Of a stretch of 64,000 bases of DNA, positions 24,451-33,573 are shown piece after piece. Where the stretch lies: assembly GCA_964251665.1 (NCBI GenBank), contig CAXUKO010000013.1, forward strand, positions 1-64,000, read 5' to 3'. The notes below the pieces were generated by a model that saw nothing but the letters and a program-made list of their open reading frames with translations, made no database searches and had not been told where the DNA came from. This stretch comes from JBBQLG01 sp964251665 (GTDB lineage: Bacteria; Bacteroidota; Bacteroidia; Cytophagales; Spirosomataceae). A program made the position numbers and the translations under genes. Position 1 is the stretch's first letter. Every line of letters begins with the position of its first letter.

Positions 24451-26378
24451 GTCGTGACTATATCGGCTGGATAACGCACCTGCCGCAACGGTTTTTCCGC
24501 CCGGATGAACGGTGCGGCTGTGAGGTCTTCCCCTTCCGATTCGAGCAAAAACCAGTAAAAACTATCCAGGCCGGCGGCAATGCTCAAGGTAGACGCTCCG
24601 CCGAAGCGCGAGTTGCATTCGATCAGGTGCCAGTGTCCGGCGTCGTCTTTAAGCAGTTGCAGCACCACATGACCGTACAGTGACAGGGCGCGAATGATGT
24701 CGGTGCTGACCTGCTCCAGTTCGGAATCGGGCACCGTGGTTGTTACCTGCGATTCACCATTAACGACCAGATCGCGTGTGCGGGCCACTACACCTTTCAC
24801 GTCGCCCGAAGCCGTTACGTACGCGTCGACACTATATTCCCGCCCGGTAATAAACGGCTGAACAATTGGGTGGCTGAACTGGCCGAACGCCTGCCGGGCT
24901 TCATCGGCTGTGACATTCAGCCGGATGTTGAGCGAACCAGCTCCGTATCGTTCTTTCACCACTAACGGGCCATCGGGTAGTTGATTTACGTCGTCGGTAG
25001 TGAAAATGGCGGGCAGGTTCTGATTGGCGGCTACGTCATAAAACAGGAGTTTGTCGAGACAATGATTGACGCTGTTCTCGTCTGATACCATCACTGAGAT
25101 ACCATGCTGGCTTAACATCGGTTTATGCTGACTCCAGAACAGCAGTTCGCCATCGCGGGTTGGAATTACGGCCTGGATTTTGCGTTCCTGTAAAGCTGTT
25201 AGCAATGTTTCGGACGTGAACTCACTCAGGCGCGGCATCGCCCAAAACTCATCCACAAAATAACGACCAAGACAGTCCGGATTCAGGTCGCTGCCGATGA
25301 GTTTACCCGTACCGCCAAGTGTCTGCAACGCCTTTTTTACGGCTTGTAACAGCGGAATCTTACGCGAGATGCTGGTAACGAGTATGTTGCTGCCCGCCGG
25401 ACCGCCCGCTTTTTTTTCAACGGAGTATTCGCCATTGCGGGCTCGCTCAAAGGCGATGATTTTCGGAATCGCCGTTTCGAGGGTGTATTCGGGTCGCCAG
25501 CCGATTGTCTGTTCGTACAGCGTCATGTCGGCCTGTGACCCTTCAAACGGAATGTCGGCGTCGGCTTCGGTGGCCTGCATATCGGGGAAATGCGTACGCA
25601 ACACCGCTACCACGTCCGAGACGGCTCGGGCGCGACCCGTGCCGAGGTTGATAATGCCAGTCAGTTCCGGTTTTTCAGCCAGTCGGATCAGCCCCTCAGC
25701 GGTGTCTTCGGCGAAAATGTAATCAAAGCGGCCTTCGGGCCGATACACCGTGATGGGTTTCTGGTGCAACAAGTCGCGTACCCAGCGCGAGATCACATCG
25801 CGCGAGTTGCAACCGTAGCCTCGGTAGATTCGGGCGCTGACCGACGAAAAGGTTTCGCTCCGAAAGCCGTTCAGAAATCGCAATTCAATTTCGTGCGATA
25901 ACTTGGCGGCACCGGTCAGGTTGCGCGGCAGAATCGGGTCGGTTTCGCGGAGGGAATACGCCGTTTCGACGGGTTGATCGAAGGTATACAATGCCGGGTC
26001 GTAGATGAGGTAACTCGACGCAAAAACGACCCGGCGCAGGCTCGGGCAATCTTTTGTCACGCTCATCAGGTGGTGGCTCAAGGCAACATTATGCCGGAAG
26101 TTTTCTTCCCAAAATCCATATGTCTCCGTCGACCGCTCGAAGGTGGCGGCCAGGTGAATAAATACCTCCGGGGCAAAGGCATTGACCTCGTCGGCCGTAA
26201 GCTCGTTCAAATCGCCCCGACGGTACAGGACGTCGTCGGGTAATTCGGTGCCACGCGGTTTGACATCGCCGACCCAGACGATAGCGCCCCGATCAATGAG
26301 TTTTCGGGCGAGTTCACGACCGATAACGCCGTTTCCTCCGCTCACAAACACGCGCTTATCCTTCCAATTGGGAATCAT
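24444..26378 (-). CDS. Fusion of NAD-dependent epimerase/dehydratase and ATP-grasp domain
   Basis: A 644-residue two-domain enzyme. Residues 1 to about 310 are an extended SDR: VFVSGGNGVIGRELARKLI (GGxGxIG), VGDVKPRG, HLAATFE, and a Tyr-containing stretch RNLTGAAKLSHEIE at the usual YxxxK site, where the expected Tyr is replaced by Thr-Gly. Residues ~330 to 644 resemble carbamoyl-phosphate-synthase-like ATP-grasp: VIPTRDGELLFW, PLVVKERYGAGS, FITGREYSVDAYV and HLIECNSRFGGAST. A linker with KKAGGPAGSN separates them. It overlaps genes on both sides, hence is part of the glycan operon. It likely ligates an amino acid or acyl group to a sugar, but this is inference. Confidence 0.8.
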   Translation of the reverse strand: MIPNWKDKRVFVSGGNGVIGRELARKLIDRGAIVWVGDVKPRGTELPDDVLYRRGDLNELTADEVNAFAPEVFIHLAATFERSTETYGFWEENFRHNVALSHHLMSVTKDCPSLRRVVFASSYLIYDPALYTFDQPVETAYSLRETDPILPRNLTGAAKLSHEIELRFLNGFRSETFSSVSARIYRGYGCNSRDVISRWVRDLLHQKPITVYRPEGRFDYIFAEDTAEGLIRLAEKPELTGIINLGTGRARAVSDVVAVLRTHFPDMQATEADADIPFEGSQADMTLYEQTIGWRPEYTLETAIPKIIAFERARNGEYSVEKKAGGPAGSNILVTSISRKIPLLQAVKKALQTLGGTGKLIGSDLNPDCLGRYFVDEFWAMPRLSEFTSETLLTALQERKIQAVIPTRDGELLFWSQHKPMLSQHGISVMVSDENSVNHCLDKLLFYDVAANQNLPAIFTTDDVNQLPDGPLVVKERYGAGSLNIRLNVTADEARQAFGQFSHPIVQPFITGREYSVDAYVTASGDVKGVVARTRDLVVNGESQVTTTVPDSELEQVSTDIIRALSLYGHVVLQLLKDDAGHWHLIECNSRFGGASTLSIAAGLDSFYWFLLESEGEDLTAAPFIRAEKPLRQVRYPADIVTTW

Positions 26379-26937
26379 ACCGTAGTTTTCCGTGAATCAA
26401 TGAATCAACAAATTGCCCGTCGATACGAACGTGCTGGCGCATCCGGCCTTCAAGCTGGAAACCGATCTCTTCGATCACCGCAATGTGGTCGGGCCGAATA
26501 TCGTAGGTTTCCGTAAAAAGCCGGTTAAAGCCCAAAGCCTCAAACGCCACCCGTTGTACTAACGTCAGATAGGTCCGAAACAGCGCCTGATACGTCGGAA
26601 TGTCGTGGGTAGCTGCCGTATTGACCAGAAACGAAATCTCAGCCCGCTGATCAGGCCAGTTCAGGTGTACCAGGCCGCCATAGCCGATCAGTTCGTTGTT
26701 TTTGAGATAGCTGAACAACAACTGTGGGGGCGTATCCAGCGCGAACGTCGGCCAGATGTGCCTGTCAAAATAGGTTCGTTGCTGTTCTTCGCTGATGGGC
26801 TGTCGTTGCCGCAATACCGGCATCTGTTCATTTCGCCACTGCCGAACCTGTTCAATATCAACCGGGCGGATGGGTACCAAGGCAAACGCGCCCTGCTCGA
26901 ATCGGGCGTGGGGGAGGGGTTTGTAGGTAGTGATCAT
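26356..26937 (-). CDS. GNAT acetyltransferase, PseH-like
   Basis: A 193-residue RimJ/RimL-type GNAT protein: PIRPVDIEQVRQWRNEQMP at the N-terminus, YLKNNELIGYGGLVHL (beta strands 2-4), AEISFLVN, and ALGFNRLFTETYDIRP for the acetyl-CoA part. In pseudaminic pathways PseH N-acetylates the 4-amino group formed by PseC, and the gene's place among pse genes supports that role. Alternatives are another amino-sugar acetyltransferase. It overlaps the fusion gene by 23 bases and the methyltransferase by 4. Confidence 0.78.
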   Translation of the reverse strand: MITTYKPLPHARFEQGAFALVPIRPVDIEQVRQWRNEQMPVLRQRQPISEEQQRTYFDRHIWPTFALDTPPQLLFSYLKNNELIGYGGLVHLNWPDQRAEISFLVNTAATHDIPTYQALFRTYLTLVQRVAFEALGFNRLFTETYDIRPDHIAVIEEIGFQLEGRMRQHVRIDGQFVDSLIHGKLRYDSQLEG

Positions 26938-27824
26938 TGCGTGGGGTCTGCGCTAAAAAATCCAGTAATCTGCCGCCCTAAGCCCATATCGGCCAGCGTT
27001 TCGTAGTACTGAATTGTTTTCTCGACGGAGGTCGTGTGCAGGATGTGTTCGGTGCGAATGCGTTGCAGGTGTACCCCACGCCCTTTTGCTTTGTCCATGA
27101 CGTAATTCGTGTCCGGGTTGTATAGCGACAGGTCGATGGGATGATCGGCCAGCAGACGACGCGCTTGCCAGTTAGCCGCACCGGCCAGCGACACCAGCGA
27201 CGCCCGGCTGAAGTACGAAATGTGGTCAGGAATCGCCACCCAGTAGGGGCGATTGACCAATTCTCGTTGCTGTAGATCTGCTTGCAAGGCTGAGAAATCG
27301 TTAGGAACTTCTACCACCAGCATCGCACCCGGCGCGGCCAGCGCATGGAGTTGTCGCAACAGCTGAAGCGGGTCAATAACGTGTTCGAGGACGTTTTGCA
27401 GCCAGATGATGCTGAATGTTTCGCCCGCTTCACGCAGGGCGGTCAGGCTTTCGTACACGTCGCCGACATGCAGATTGGGCAGACAATCCGGGTTTTGCTG
27501 CTGAACGCCAAATTCGGAATAATCTAGGCCCAGCACATCCCAGCCCTGTTTTTTAAAGTAATCCAGTATAAACCCTTCCCCACAACCCACATCCAGCAAT
27601 CGCTTGGACTGGTTACCCAGTTCCTGTTGTAACACCCGGTGCTTCTGTTCGGCTTTCTCGCGAAAGTACCTTAACTCCTCATCGGTGTACGTCTGACTAT
27701 ACGAGCCTCGTTCCTGCTGGTAGTATTTTTCGGCGTAATACTGCCGGAGTTCGTCCGCTGAGGGCGGGTTGGGCAGTGTGTAGTAGCCATGCGGCTCGGT
27801 ACGGATAGGTTGATTAGGCGTCAT
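26934..27824 (-). CDS. Class I SAM-dependent methyltransferase
   Basis: A 296-residue protein. The SAM motif I is RLLDVGCGEGFILDYF, motif II/III follow as VLGLDYSEFGVQQQNP and IIWLQNVLEHVIDPLQLLRQ. It belongs to the Methyltransf_23 type used on glycans. Two extra helices precede the Rossmann fold (residues 20-75). The C-terminal ~120 residues are not a typical SAM fold and may bind the acceptor. It overlaps the GNAT gene by 4 bases. It probably O- or N-methylates a sugar of the surface glycan. Confidence 0.82.
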   Translation of the reverse strand: MTPNQPIRTEPHGYYTLPNPPSADELRQYYAEKYYQQERGSYSQTYTDEELRYFREKAEQKHRVLQQELGNQSKRLLDVGCGEGFILDYFKKQGWDVLGLDYSEFGVQQQNPDCLPNLHVGDVYESLTALREAGETFSIIWLQNVLEHVIDPLQLLRQLHALAAPGAMLVVEVPNDFSALQADLQQRELVNRPYWVAIPDHISYFSRASLVSLAGAANWQARRLLADHPIDLSLYNPDTNYVMDKAKGRGVHLQRIRTEHILHTTSVEKTIQYYETLADMGLGRQITGFFSADPTQ

Positions 27825-27839
27825 TCAGGTACTATGAAA

Positions 27840-28427
27840 TCAGGGAAGCTTCTCCCGAAGAATCTGCAGGATCATCTCTTGACCGACTTTCAATTCATCA
27901 AATTGCTTTTGCGTTGAAGCCTTTAGCTCATCAAACTGGTTCTGCGTAGATGCTTTCACTTCATCAAACTGGGTTTGCGTAGATGCTTTCACTTCATCAA
28001 ACTGGTTTTGTGTTGATACTGTCAAAGCAGCCAGATTGGCTTTCACTTCATCAAACTGGTTTTGCGTAGATGCGGTCAGATCGGCCAAACCTGCTTTTAC
28101 TTCATCAAACTGCGTCTGGGTTGAAACCGTCAGGTCAGCCAAACCGACTTTCACTTCATCAAACTGCGTCTGGGTTGAAACCGTCAGATCAGCCACCGCC
28201 CGTGCTGTGATTTCGCCATTATTCCTAACCTGAGCAATATCGCTCTTGAGCTCGTCTTTTAAATCGACAAGTTTAGTTCTAACCTCATTTTTGAATTCAG
28301 CGAGGTCAGCCTGATTAGTAACAGCCAGCTCAAGAATCTGGCCGGTTACTTCGGTCAGGCGGTCAACTTTCTGCAAGACTTCCGCTACTAAAGGTTCAAT
28401 TTGGTCAAGGCGTCTTTCTGGTGTCAT
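27840..28427 (-). CDS. Coiled-coil protein with tandem repeats
   Basis: A 195-residue cytoplasmic protein with no signal or membrane segment. Residues 1-83 are heptad-like and charged. Residues 84-137 hold three 18-residue repeats starting STQTQFDEVK or STQNQFDEVK and ending LADLTx. Residues 138-181 hold four 11-residue repeats STQxQFDE[VL]Kx. The tail GQEMILQILREKLP is like that of DUF-type coiled-coil proteins. No known family assigned. The repeats are nearly identical in DNA, so copy number can change by slippage. Both neighbours are methyltransferases in the same operon (gaps of 15 and 66 bases). Confidence 0.75.
   Translation of the reverse strand: MTPERRLDQIEPLVAEVLQKVDRLTEVTGQILELAVTNQADLAEFKNEVRTKLVDLKDELKSDIAQVRNNGEITARAVADLTVSTQTQFDEVKVGLADLTVSTQTQFDEVKAGLADLTASTQNQFDEVKANLAALTVSTQNQFDEVKASTQTQFDEVKASTQNQFDELKASTQKQFDELKVGQEMILQILREKLP
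27885..28178. repeat. Tandem repeat array, 54-base and 33-base units
   Basis: The repeat encodes residues 84-181 of the coiled-coil protein. There are three 54-base units followed by four 33-base units, sharing the core CTTCATCAAACTG (plus-strand view). All units are multiples of three, so changes in number keep the frame. Confidence 0.85.
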
Positions 28428-28493
28428 ACGGATAGATACGGGTTATTCATCTAAAACTGAAAGCTACGGCATATCCCCCAAAAACGAAAGCTG

Positions 28494-29243
28494 CTACTCA
28501 ACAACCAGATACGAGCAGAGTGGGTTTAGTGGCGTCCGGCGGATGCGGTACGTACTCAGTCCCAGGACTTCCATTACGGCCAGTGTCTCGCCCGGAAATG
28601 GAGCGCAGTTTAGTTCGTCAAACGCCAGAATACTCCCCTTCGTAAGTCGGGGTCGGATGGCTTCCAGACAGGCTTTGGTTGGCTCGTAAATATCAAAATC
28701 GAAGTACGCCAGGGCTACCATCGTTTCAGGATGCTGTTCCAGATACTGGTGAATGGTCTGGGTAGCATCGCCTTTGACAAGTTCATACTTTTTCAGATGG
28801 CCCAGCGGACTTTCGCTCTCATGGTAGTCGAGCACCTGCGTCAGGTACGCTTCGTAATCAGCTGTTACGCCGTAATCACCGGGCTTTACTTTGTCGCCAT
28901 CTTTGGCATCGGTAGATGGAAAGCCGCCGAAGGTGTCGAATCCAATGATCTTACGGCTGTAGTTATAAGGCTCGTACATGCCCCGGAAGGACTCATACAA
29001 GGCCATGTTCTGGCCCCAGCGCACCCCGAACTCCATTACCACGCCATGCACGTCAATGATTTGCTTGTACAGTTCGTGCATGTACAAAATCCGTGACAGG
29101 GCCTGCCGGTTCATGTACAATCCCAGGTTCTGGAGCAGTTCAGTAGCTGGAATTGGCGACTGCCGAAAATGGTCACCAAACTGGGTACGGAGATCTTTCT
29201 CGCCCTCCGACGATTGGCCTAAAACTTGAATTGTATTGCTCAT
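28494..29243 (-). CDS. TylF/MycF-like sugar O-methyltransferase
   Basis: A 249-residue class I SAM enzyme. VMEFGVRWGQNMALYESF is the SAM motif region, KIIGFDTFGGFPSTDAKDG is motif II with the DTFxGFP pattern, and ALAYFDFDIYEPTKACLE carries the metal-site acidic residues. The macrocin O-methyltransferase family is metal-dependent and methylates deoxysugars. Databases sometimes label this subgroup crotonobetainyl-CoA transferase, which I consider wrong. It lies 9 bases after pseF in the operon. It probably methylates a sugar hydroxyl. Confidence 0.78.
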   Translation of the reverse strand: MSNTIQVLGQSSEGEKDLRTQFGDHFRQSPIPATELLQNLGLYMNRQALSRILYMHELYKQIIDVHGVVMEFGVRWGQNMALYESFRGMYEPYNYSRKIIGFDTFGGFPSTDAKDGDKVKPGDYGVTADYEAYLTQVLDYHESESPLGHLKKYELVKGDATQTIHQYLEQHPETMVALAYFDFDIYEPTKACLEAIRPRLTKGSILAFDELNCAPFPGETLAVMEVLGLSTYRIRRTPLNPLCSYLVVE

Positions 29244-29252
29244 TTTTAGTGG

Positions 29253-29938
<686 letters not shown>

Positions 29939-29939
<1 letters not shown>

Positions 29940-30589
29940 CAGGCGGCTTTTTCGAGCAAGTACATACTATCGATGTTGCCCTGTTCGGCCGCATCAACGT
30001 ACGGAAACAATTCTCGTTTGACGATACGCAGTTCGGGGAAGTGCTGCTCAAAAACAGCGGCATAATCAGCTTTCCACAGGAAGCCTTCGTTGCCCCGGTA
30101 ACGGATCTCAGTCAGTTCGGCATTGTAGTACTCATACCCCCAGATGTACCGGCGACTGCACCGAACCATTTCGCCCATAATCCGGGGCAGGTCGTCGGGT
30201 GCAATATGAATGAGCACGCCATTGGTGCAAACCACATCGAAAAACCCATCGCGGAAGGGCAGCTCGAACCCCGAACCCTGAATGATGTTGATGCCGGACG
30301 TGTATTGCTTCGCTTTTTCGACCGCATACGGCTGAAGTTCAACGCCGTACAGATTGGTGAAACCCATGCGCTGCAAGCCAACCAACTGCATACCGGTGTT
30401 ACAACCCACTTCCAGAATCCGGGCGTCGCGCGGCAGGTTGCCGATGAACTGCGCATTCATTTCGGTTTTGGTCAGGCCGAGAATCTGACGGTAAAAGGCG
30501 TCCCATTCCTGCGGGTCACGGGTATTGCGGTCGGTGTATTGCTGGCCGAACTCACCGGCCCAGAATTGCTCTTGTTGCGTATTGGTCAT
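29939..30589 (-). CDS. Pseudaminic acid biosynthesis-associated methylase
   Basis: A 216-residue class I SAM methyltransferase. EQFWAGEFGQQYTDRN at the N-terminus is characteristic of the family named pseudaminic-acid-associated methylase (TIGR03587). ILEVGCNTGMQLVGLQRMG is motif I, LYGVELQPYAVEKAK motif II, and VCTNGVLIHIAPDDLPRI motif IV. WGYEYYNAELTEI and RGNEGFLWKADYA complete the family pattern. Its acceptor is not known. It overlaps pseC by 4 bases, so translation is coupled. Confidence 0.87.
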
Positions 30590-31764
30590 GGATTTACAAA
30601 ATCAAGTACAGCCGCGATTACGTAGTCCTGCTCGGCATCCGTCAGGGTCGGAAACATGGGCAGGCTCAGGCCACGTTCGTAGTAATGTTCGGCATGGGGG
30701 AAATCGCCCTGCTTCCAGCCGAACTGCTGATAATACGGCATGGTATGCACCGGAATGTAGTGTACCTGCGCGAAGATGTTTTTTGTTCGCAACGTATCAT
30801 ACAGCCCTTTCCGATCGTCAACCTGAACTACATACAGATGGTAGGCGTGGTGAAAATCCGGTTTAGGTTGGATGGTTGTAACGGGCGTGCGGGCGTCCGA
30901 CGAACCAGAGAAGGCTTCGTCATAGCGTTTGGCAATAGCCCGTCGCCGGTCAAGCATGGCGTCAGCGCGACCTAACTGACTCATCGCCAGGGCAGCCTGC
31001 ATATCGGTCAGGCGATAATTGTAGCCCAGTTCCTGCATTTCCATGTACCAGCCGCCCGGCGATTCATGAATCAACTGGTCCGGTTTGCTGGTGATACCGT
31101 GCGTGCGTAACCGGAGTAGATGTTTGTAATACCCCTCGTTATTCGTCGTCACCATGCCGCCTTCTCCAGCCGCGATGTGTTTTACCGGATGGAAACTGAA
31201 AATAGCCAGATCGGCTAACGACCCGTCTCCGCAGCGGTGTTCGAGACCCTCAGCATCTGTGAATGAGCCACCCGGTGAATGACAGCTATCTTCCAGCAGC
31301 CATAGGCCATGCTCATCGGCCAGTTCCCGGAATGCCTTCAAGTCAACGGGATAGCCCGCAAAATCAACCGGGATGATACCAGAAAAATAACCTCTCGGAT
31401 GCTTTTCGATCAATGCCCGAACGGCATTGACGTCCAGCAAAATTGTTTCAGGGTCAACATCGGCGAAGTAAACCTCGCCCCCGCAGTAGCGCACACAGTT
31501 GGCCGAGGCCGAAAACGTAATTGGCGTTGTGATGACTCGTGTTCCCTGGGTTACGCCTAAGGCCAGACAGCACAGATGCAAGGCTGCTGTTCCGTTCGAG
31601 ACAGCCACAGCGTAATTGCAACCAATATACTCCGCAAAAGCTGTTTCGAACTGAGCAATATCAGGCCCCTGGGTCAGAAAAGGCGACCGCAGAACCCGCT
31701 CAACGGCGGCAATATCGTCGTCGGTGATGTGTTGCCGACCGTATGGGATGGAGTTTTCAGGCAT
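30586..31764 (-). CDS. pseC: UDP-4-amino-4,6-dideoxy-N-acetyl-beta-L-altrosamine transaminase
   Basis: A 392-residue DegT/DnrJ/EryC1 aminotransferase. MPENSIPYGRQHITDDDIAA, then LRSPFLTQGP and AVAVSNGTAALHL, match PseC. DSCHSPGG marks the PLP-ring Asp, and FSFHPVKHIAAGEGGMV carries the Schiff-base lysine. It transaminates the 4-keto product of PseB. The gene overlaps the methylase by 4 bases and DUF5618 by 8. Confidence 0.9.
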   Translation of the reverse strand: MPENSIPYGRQHITDDDIAAVERVLRSPFLTQGPDIAQFETAFAEYIGCNYAVAVSNGTAALHLCCLALGVTQGTRVITTPITFSASANCVRYCGGEVYFADVDPETILLDVNAVRALIEKHPRGYFSGIIPVDFAGYPVDLKAFRELADEHGLWLLEDSCHSPGGSFTDAEGLEHRCGDGSLADLAIFSFHPVKHIAAGEGGMVTTNNEGYYKHLLRLRTHGITSKPDQLIHESPGGWYMEMQELGYNYRLTDMQAALAMSQLGRADAMLDRRRAIAKRYDEAFSGSSDARTPVTTIQPKPDFHHAYHLYVVQVDDRKGLYDTLRTKNIFAQVHYIPVHTMPYYQQFGWKQGDFPHAEHYYERGLSLPMFPTLTDAEQDYVIAAVLDFVNP

Positions 31765-32134
31765 GAGCCGTACGGGTTTCTACCCAGGAAATAATGGTTT
31801 CGGCATCCTCTAAACCAGATTGTGCCACCTTCGCACTTGGGTTTCCATCATAACCCAGCGACAAGTGTAGGGTGTCGTACGCACTTACGAAAGCACCCAG
31901 CACTTTCTTGTCCAGCGTGGCTAACTGCTCTTTATACCAGCTTACGTCTTTTCTGCCTTTCTTTTTGGGAGACAGCAGATAATCCAGTGCTACCAGAATG
32001 CCGGAATAGGCCGTGTTGCCTGCCATTTTTACATATTTAGCGCCCTGATAATAGCCATCTTCCTTCCGCGCTTTGTCGCGCAAAATTTCGCGGGCATTGT
32101 CAATGTAGCGTCGGGCTTCCTGAGTATGATTCAT
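31757..32134 (-). CDS. DUF5618 family protein (HEPN-like helical)
   Basis: A 125-residue all-helical protein: EARRYIDNAREILRDKARKE, YVKMAGNTAYSGILVALDYL, WYKEQLATLDKKVLGAFVSA. It matches what I recall of DUF5618 proteins of Bacteroidota; the helical pattern is HEPN-like but no RX4-6H motif is clear. There is no signal peptide. It overlaps pseC by 8 bases and lies 23 bases after pseB, so it is part of the operon despite having no evident sugar role. Confidence 0.72.
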   Translation of the reverse strand: MNHTQEARRYIDNAREILRDKARKEDGYYQGAKYVKMAGNTAYSGILVALDYLLSPKKKGRKDVSWYKEQLATLDKKVLGAFVSAYDTLHLSLGYDGNPSAKVAQSGLEDAETIISWVETRTAHA

Positions 32135-32157
32135 GTATACAGGTGCGGTTAGAATGC

Positions 32158-33174
32158 TTATACGGCAAACGACGGATCAACGTGCTCGCGAATCTGGTCG
32201 CGGAGTTGCTCCACGCTCAGCCATTCGGTGTTGTTGCCCGAACTGTATTTAAAATCTATGGGCACACGGCTGGCGTTAAAAGCTGTCAGATACTCGTCCT
32301 CACTCCAGGATGGTGTCGAGGGCAGAATGACATAATACCGATCCGTTTCAACCGTATTCAGCGCGTCCGTTTCGGTAATCATTTCTTCGTGCAGTTTCTC
32401 GCCGGGCCGGACACCCACAATCTTCTGCTCGCTGTTGGGAGCAATAGCCGTAGCGACATCTGTGATGTGGTACGACGGGATTTTTGGGACAAAAATCTCC
32501 CCGCCCCAGGCGTGTTCCAGTGCATGAAACACCATCTCAACGCCGTCTTCGAGCGAGATGTTAAACCGTGTCATGTCCGGGTGCGTGATGGGAAGCACAC
32601 CTTCTTTGCGCTTATCCAGAAAGAAAGGCACCACTGATCCGCGCGAGCCAATTACGTTGCCATAACGCACGACCGAGAACCGCAGATCACGGCTTCCTTT
32701 CATGTTATTGGCGGCCACAAAGAGCTTATCCGAGCAGAGTTTAGTAGCCCCGTACAGGTTAATCGGTGCGGCTGCTTTATCGGTCGAAAGGGCCACCACA
32801 CGCTTCACGCCGTTATCCAAAGCCGCGTTAATTACGTTTTCAGCCCCGAATACATTGGTTTTGATGCACTCCATCGGATTGTATTCGGCGGCTGGCACCT
32901 GCTTCAGCGCAGCAGCGTGAACAATAATGTCGATGCCTTCACAGGCCCGTTTCAGGCGTTCGCCATCGCGGACGTCGCCGATGAAAAACCGGATGGATTT
33001 ATAGGTAGATTGTGGGTAATACTGCGCCATCTCGAACTGCTTGAGTTCGTCGCGGGAATAGATGACGACGCGTTTCACACCCGGAAAACGGGCATAGACC
33101 ATCTCCACGAACTTCTTACCAAAAGAGCCGGTACCGCCCGTGATGAGAATGGATTTATTGGTTAAATCGAGCAT
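32158..33174 (-). CDS. pseB: UDP-N-acetylglucosamine 4,6-dehydratase (inverting)
   Basis: A 338-residue extended SDR, first step of pseudaminic acid synthesis. The start is ATG 33174 (MLDLTNKSILITGGTGSFG), since the frame up to 33303 adds 43 residues absent from the family. ITGGTGSFGKKFVE binds NADP. AALKQVPAAEYNPMECIKTN and ALSTDKAAAPINLYGATKL carry the catalytic Asp-Lys (TDK) and YxxxK. MTRFNISLEDGVEMV follows. It is the first gene of the operon, with 399 bases of non-coding DNA upstream that should hold the promoter. Confidence 0.9.
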   Translation of the reverse strand: MLDLTNKSILITGGTGSFGKKFVEMVYARFPGVKRVVIYSRDELKQFEMAQYYPQSTYKSIRFFIGDVRDGERLKRACEGIDIIVHAAALKQVPAAEYNPMECIKTNVFGAENVINAALDNGVKRVVALSTDKAAAPINLYGATKLCSDKLFVAANNMKGSRDLRFSVVRYGNVIGSRGSVVPFFLDKRKEGVLPITHPDMTRFNISLEDGVEMVFHALEHAWGGEIFVPKIPSYHITDVATAIAPNSEQKIVGVRPGEKLHEEMITETDALNTVETDRYYVILPSTPSWSEDEYLTAFNASRVPIDFKYSSGNNTEWLSVEQLRDQIREHVDPSFAV

Positions 33175-33573
33175 ACGAAAGCAGAAATGTGCACGACTTG
33201 CCGACTTGCAGAAGGGCAGATCAGCGGTCGTTTTATCCCGCAAAATAAGCGAAAAAAAGGCAGACTTGCGCTGGTTTGCGGGTACCTGCCTGACGAGCTT
33301 CATTCGTCAGATTCACTAAGCAAGGGTCATTCGGCATGGGCCTGGCGCGCTACTGTGACGAAGGGCAACCGGTAAAGTCTCAAGGTAATTCAGAGCCAAA
33401 ATAGACAATAGGTAAACCAATAAATTTATTAACGGCATTTACTGTTCAATCCGGTAAACAAATCGACTATCCGATTTTTGTTTTTGTAAAGAGTTAATTC
33501 AGTAACTGCCTGTATTGCTGGCTCTTCTGCCTACTTTTAGGGTAAACTATTCGCTACGTAAACTTGGGTTAAC
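33175..33573. other. Divergent intergenic region between pseB and the SdrD-like gene
   Basis: It must carry promoters for both the nonulosonate operon and the secreted protein. No exact TAnnTTTG box was found for either strand; TACTTTTA at 33532-33539 is a 7-of-8 match for the plus-strand gene. A short direct repeat CGACTTGC occurs near 33190. No gene is seen. Confidence 0.5.

Noticed and set aside
30041..30625. A 194-codon plus-strand ORF
   Set aside because: Antisense to the pseudaminic-associated methylase, which has clear SAM motifs.
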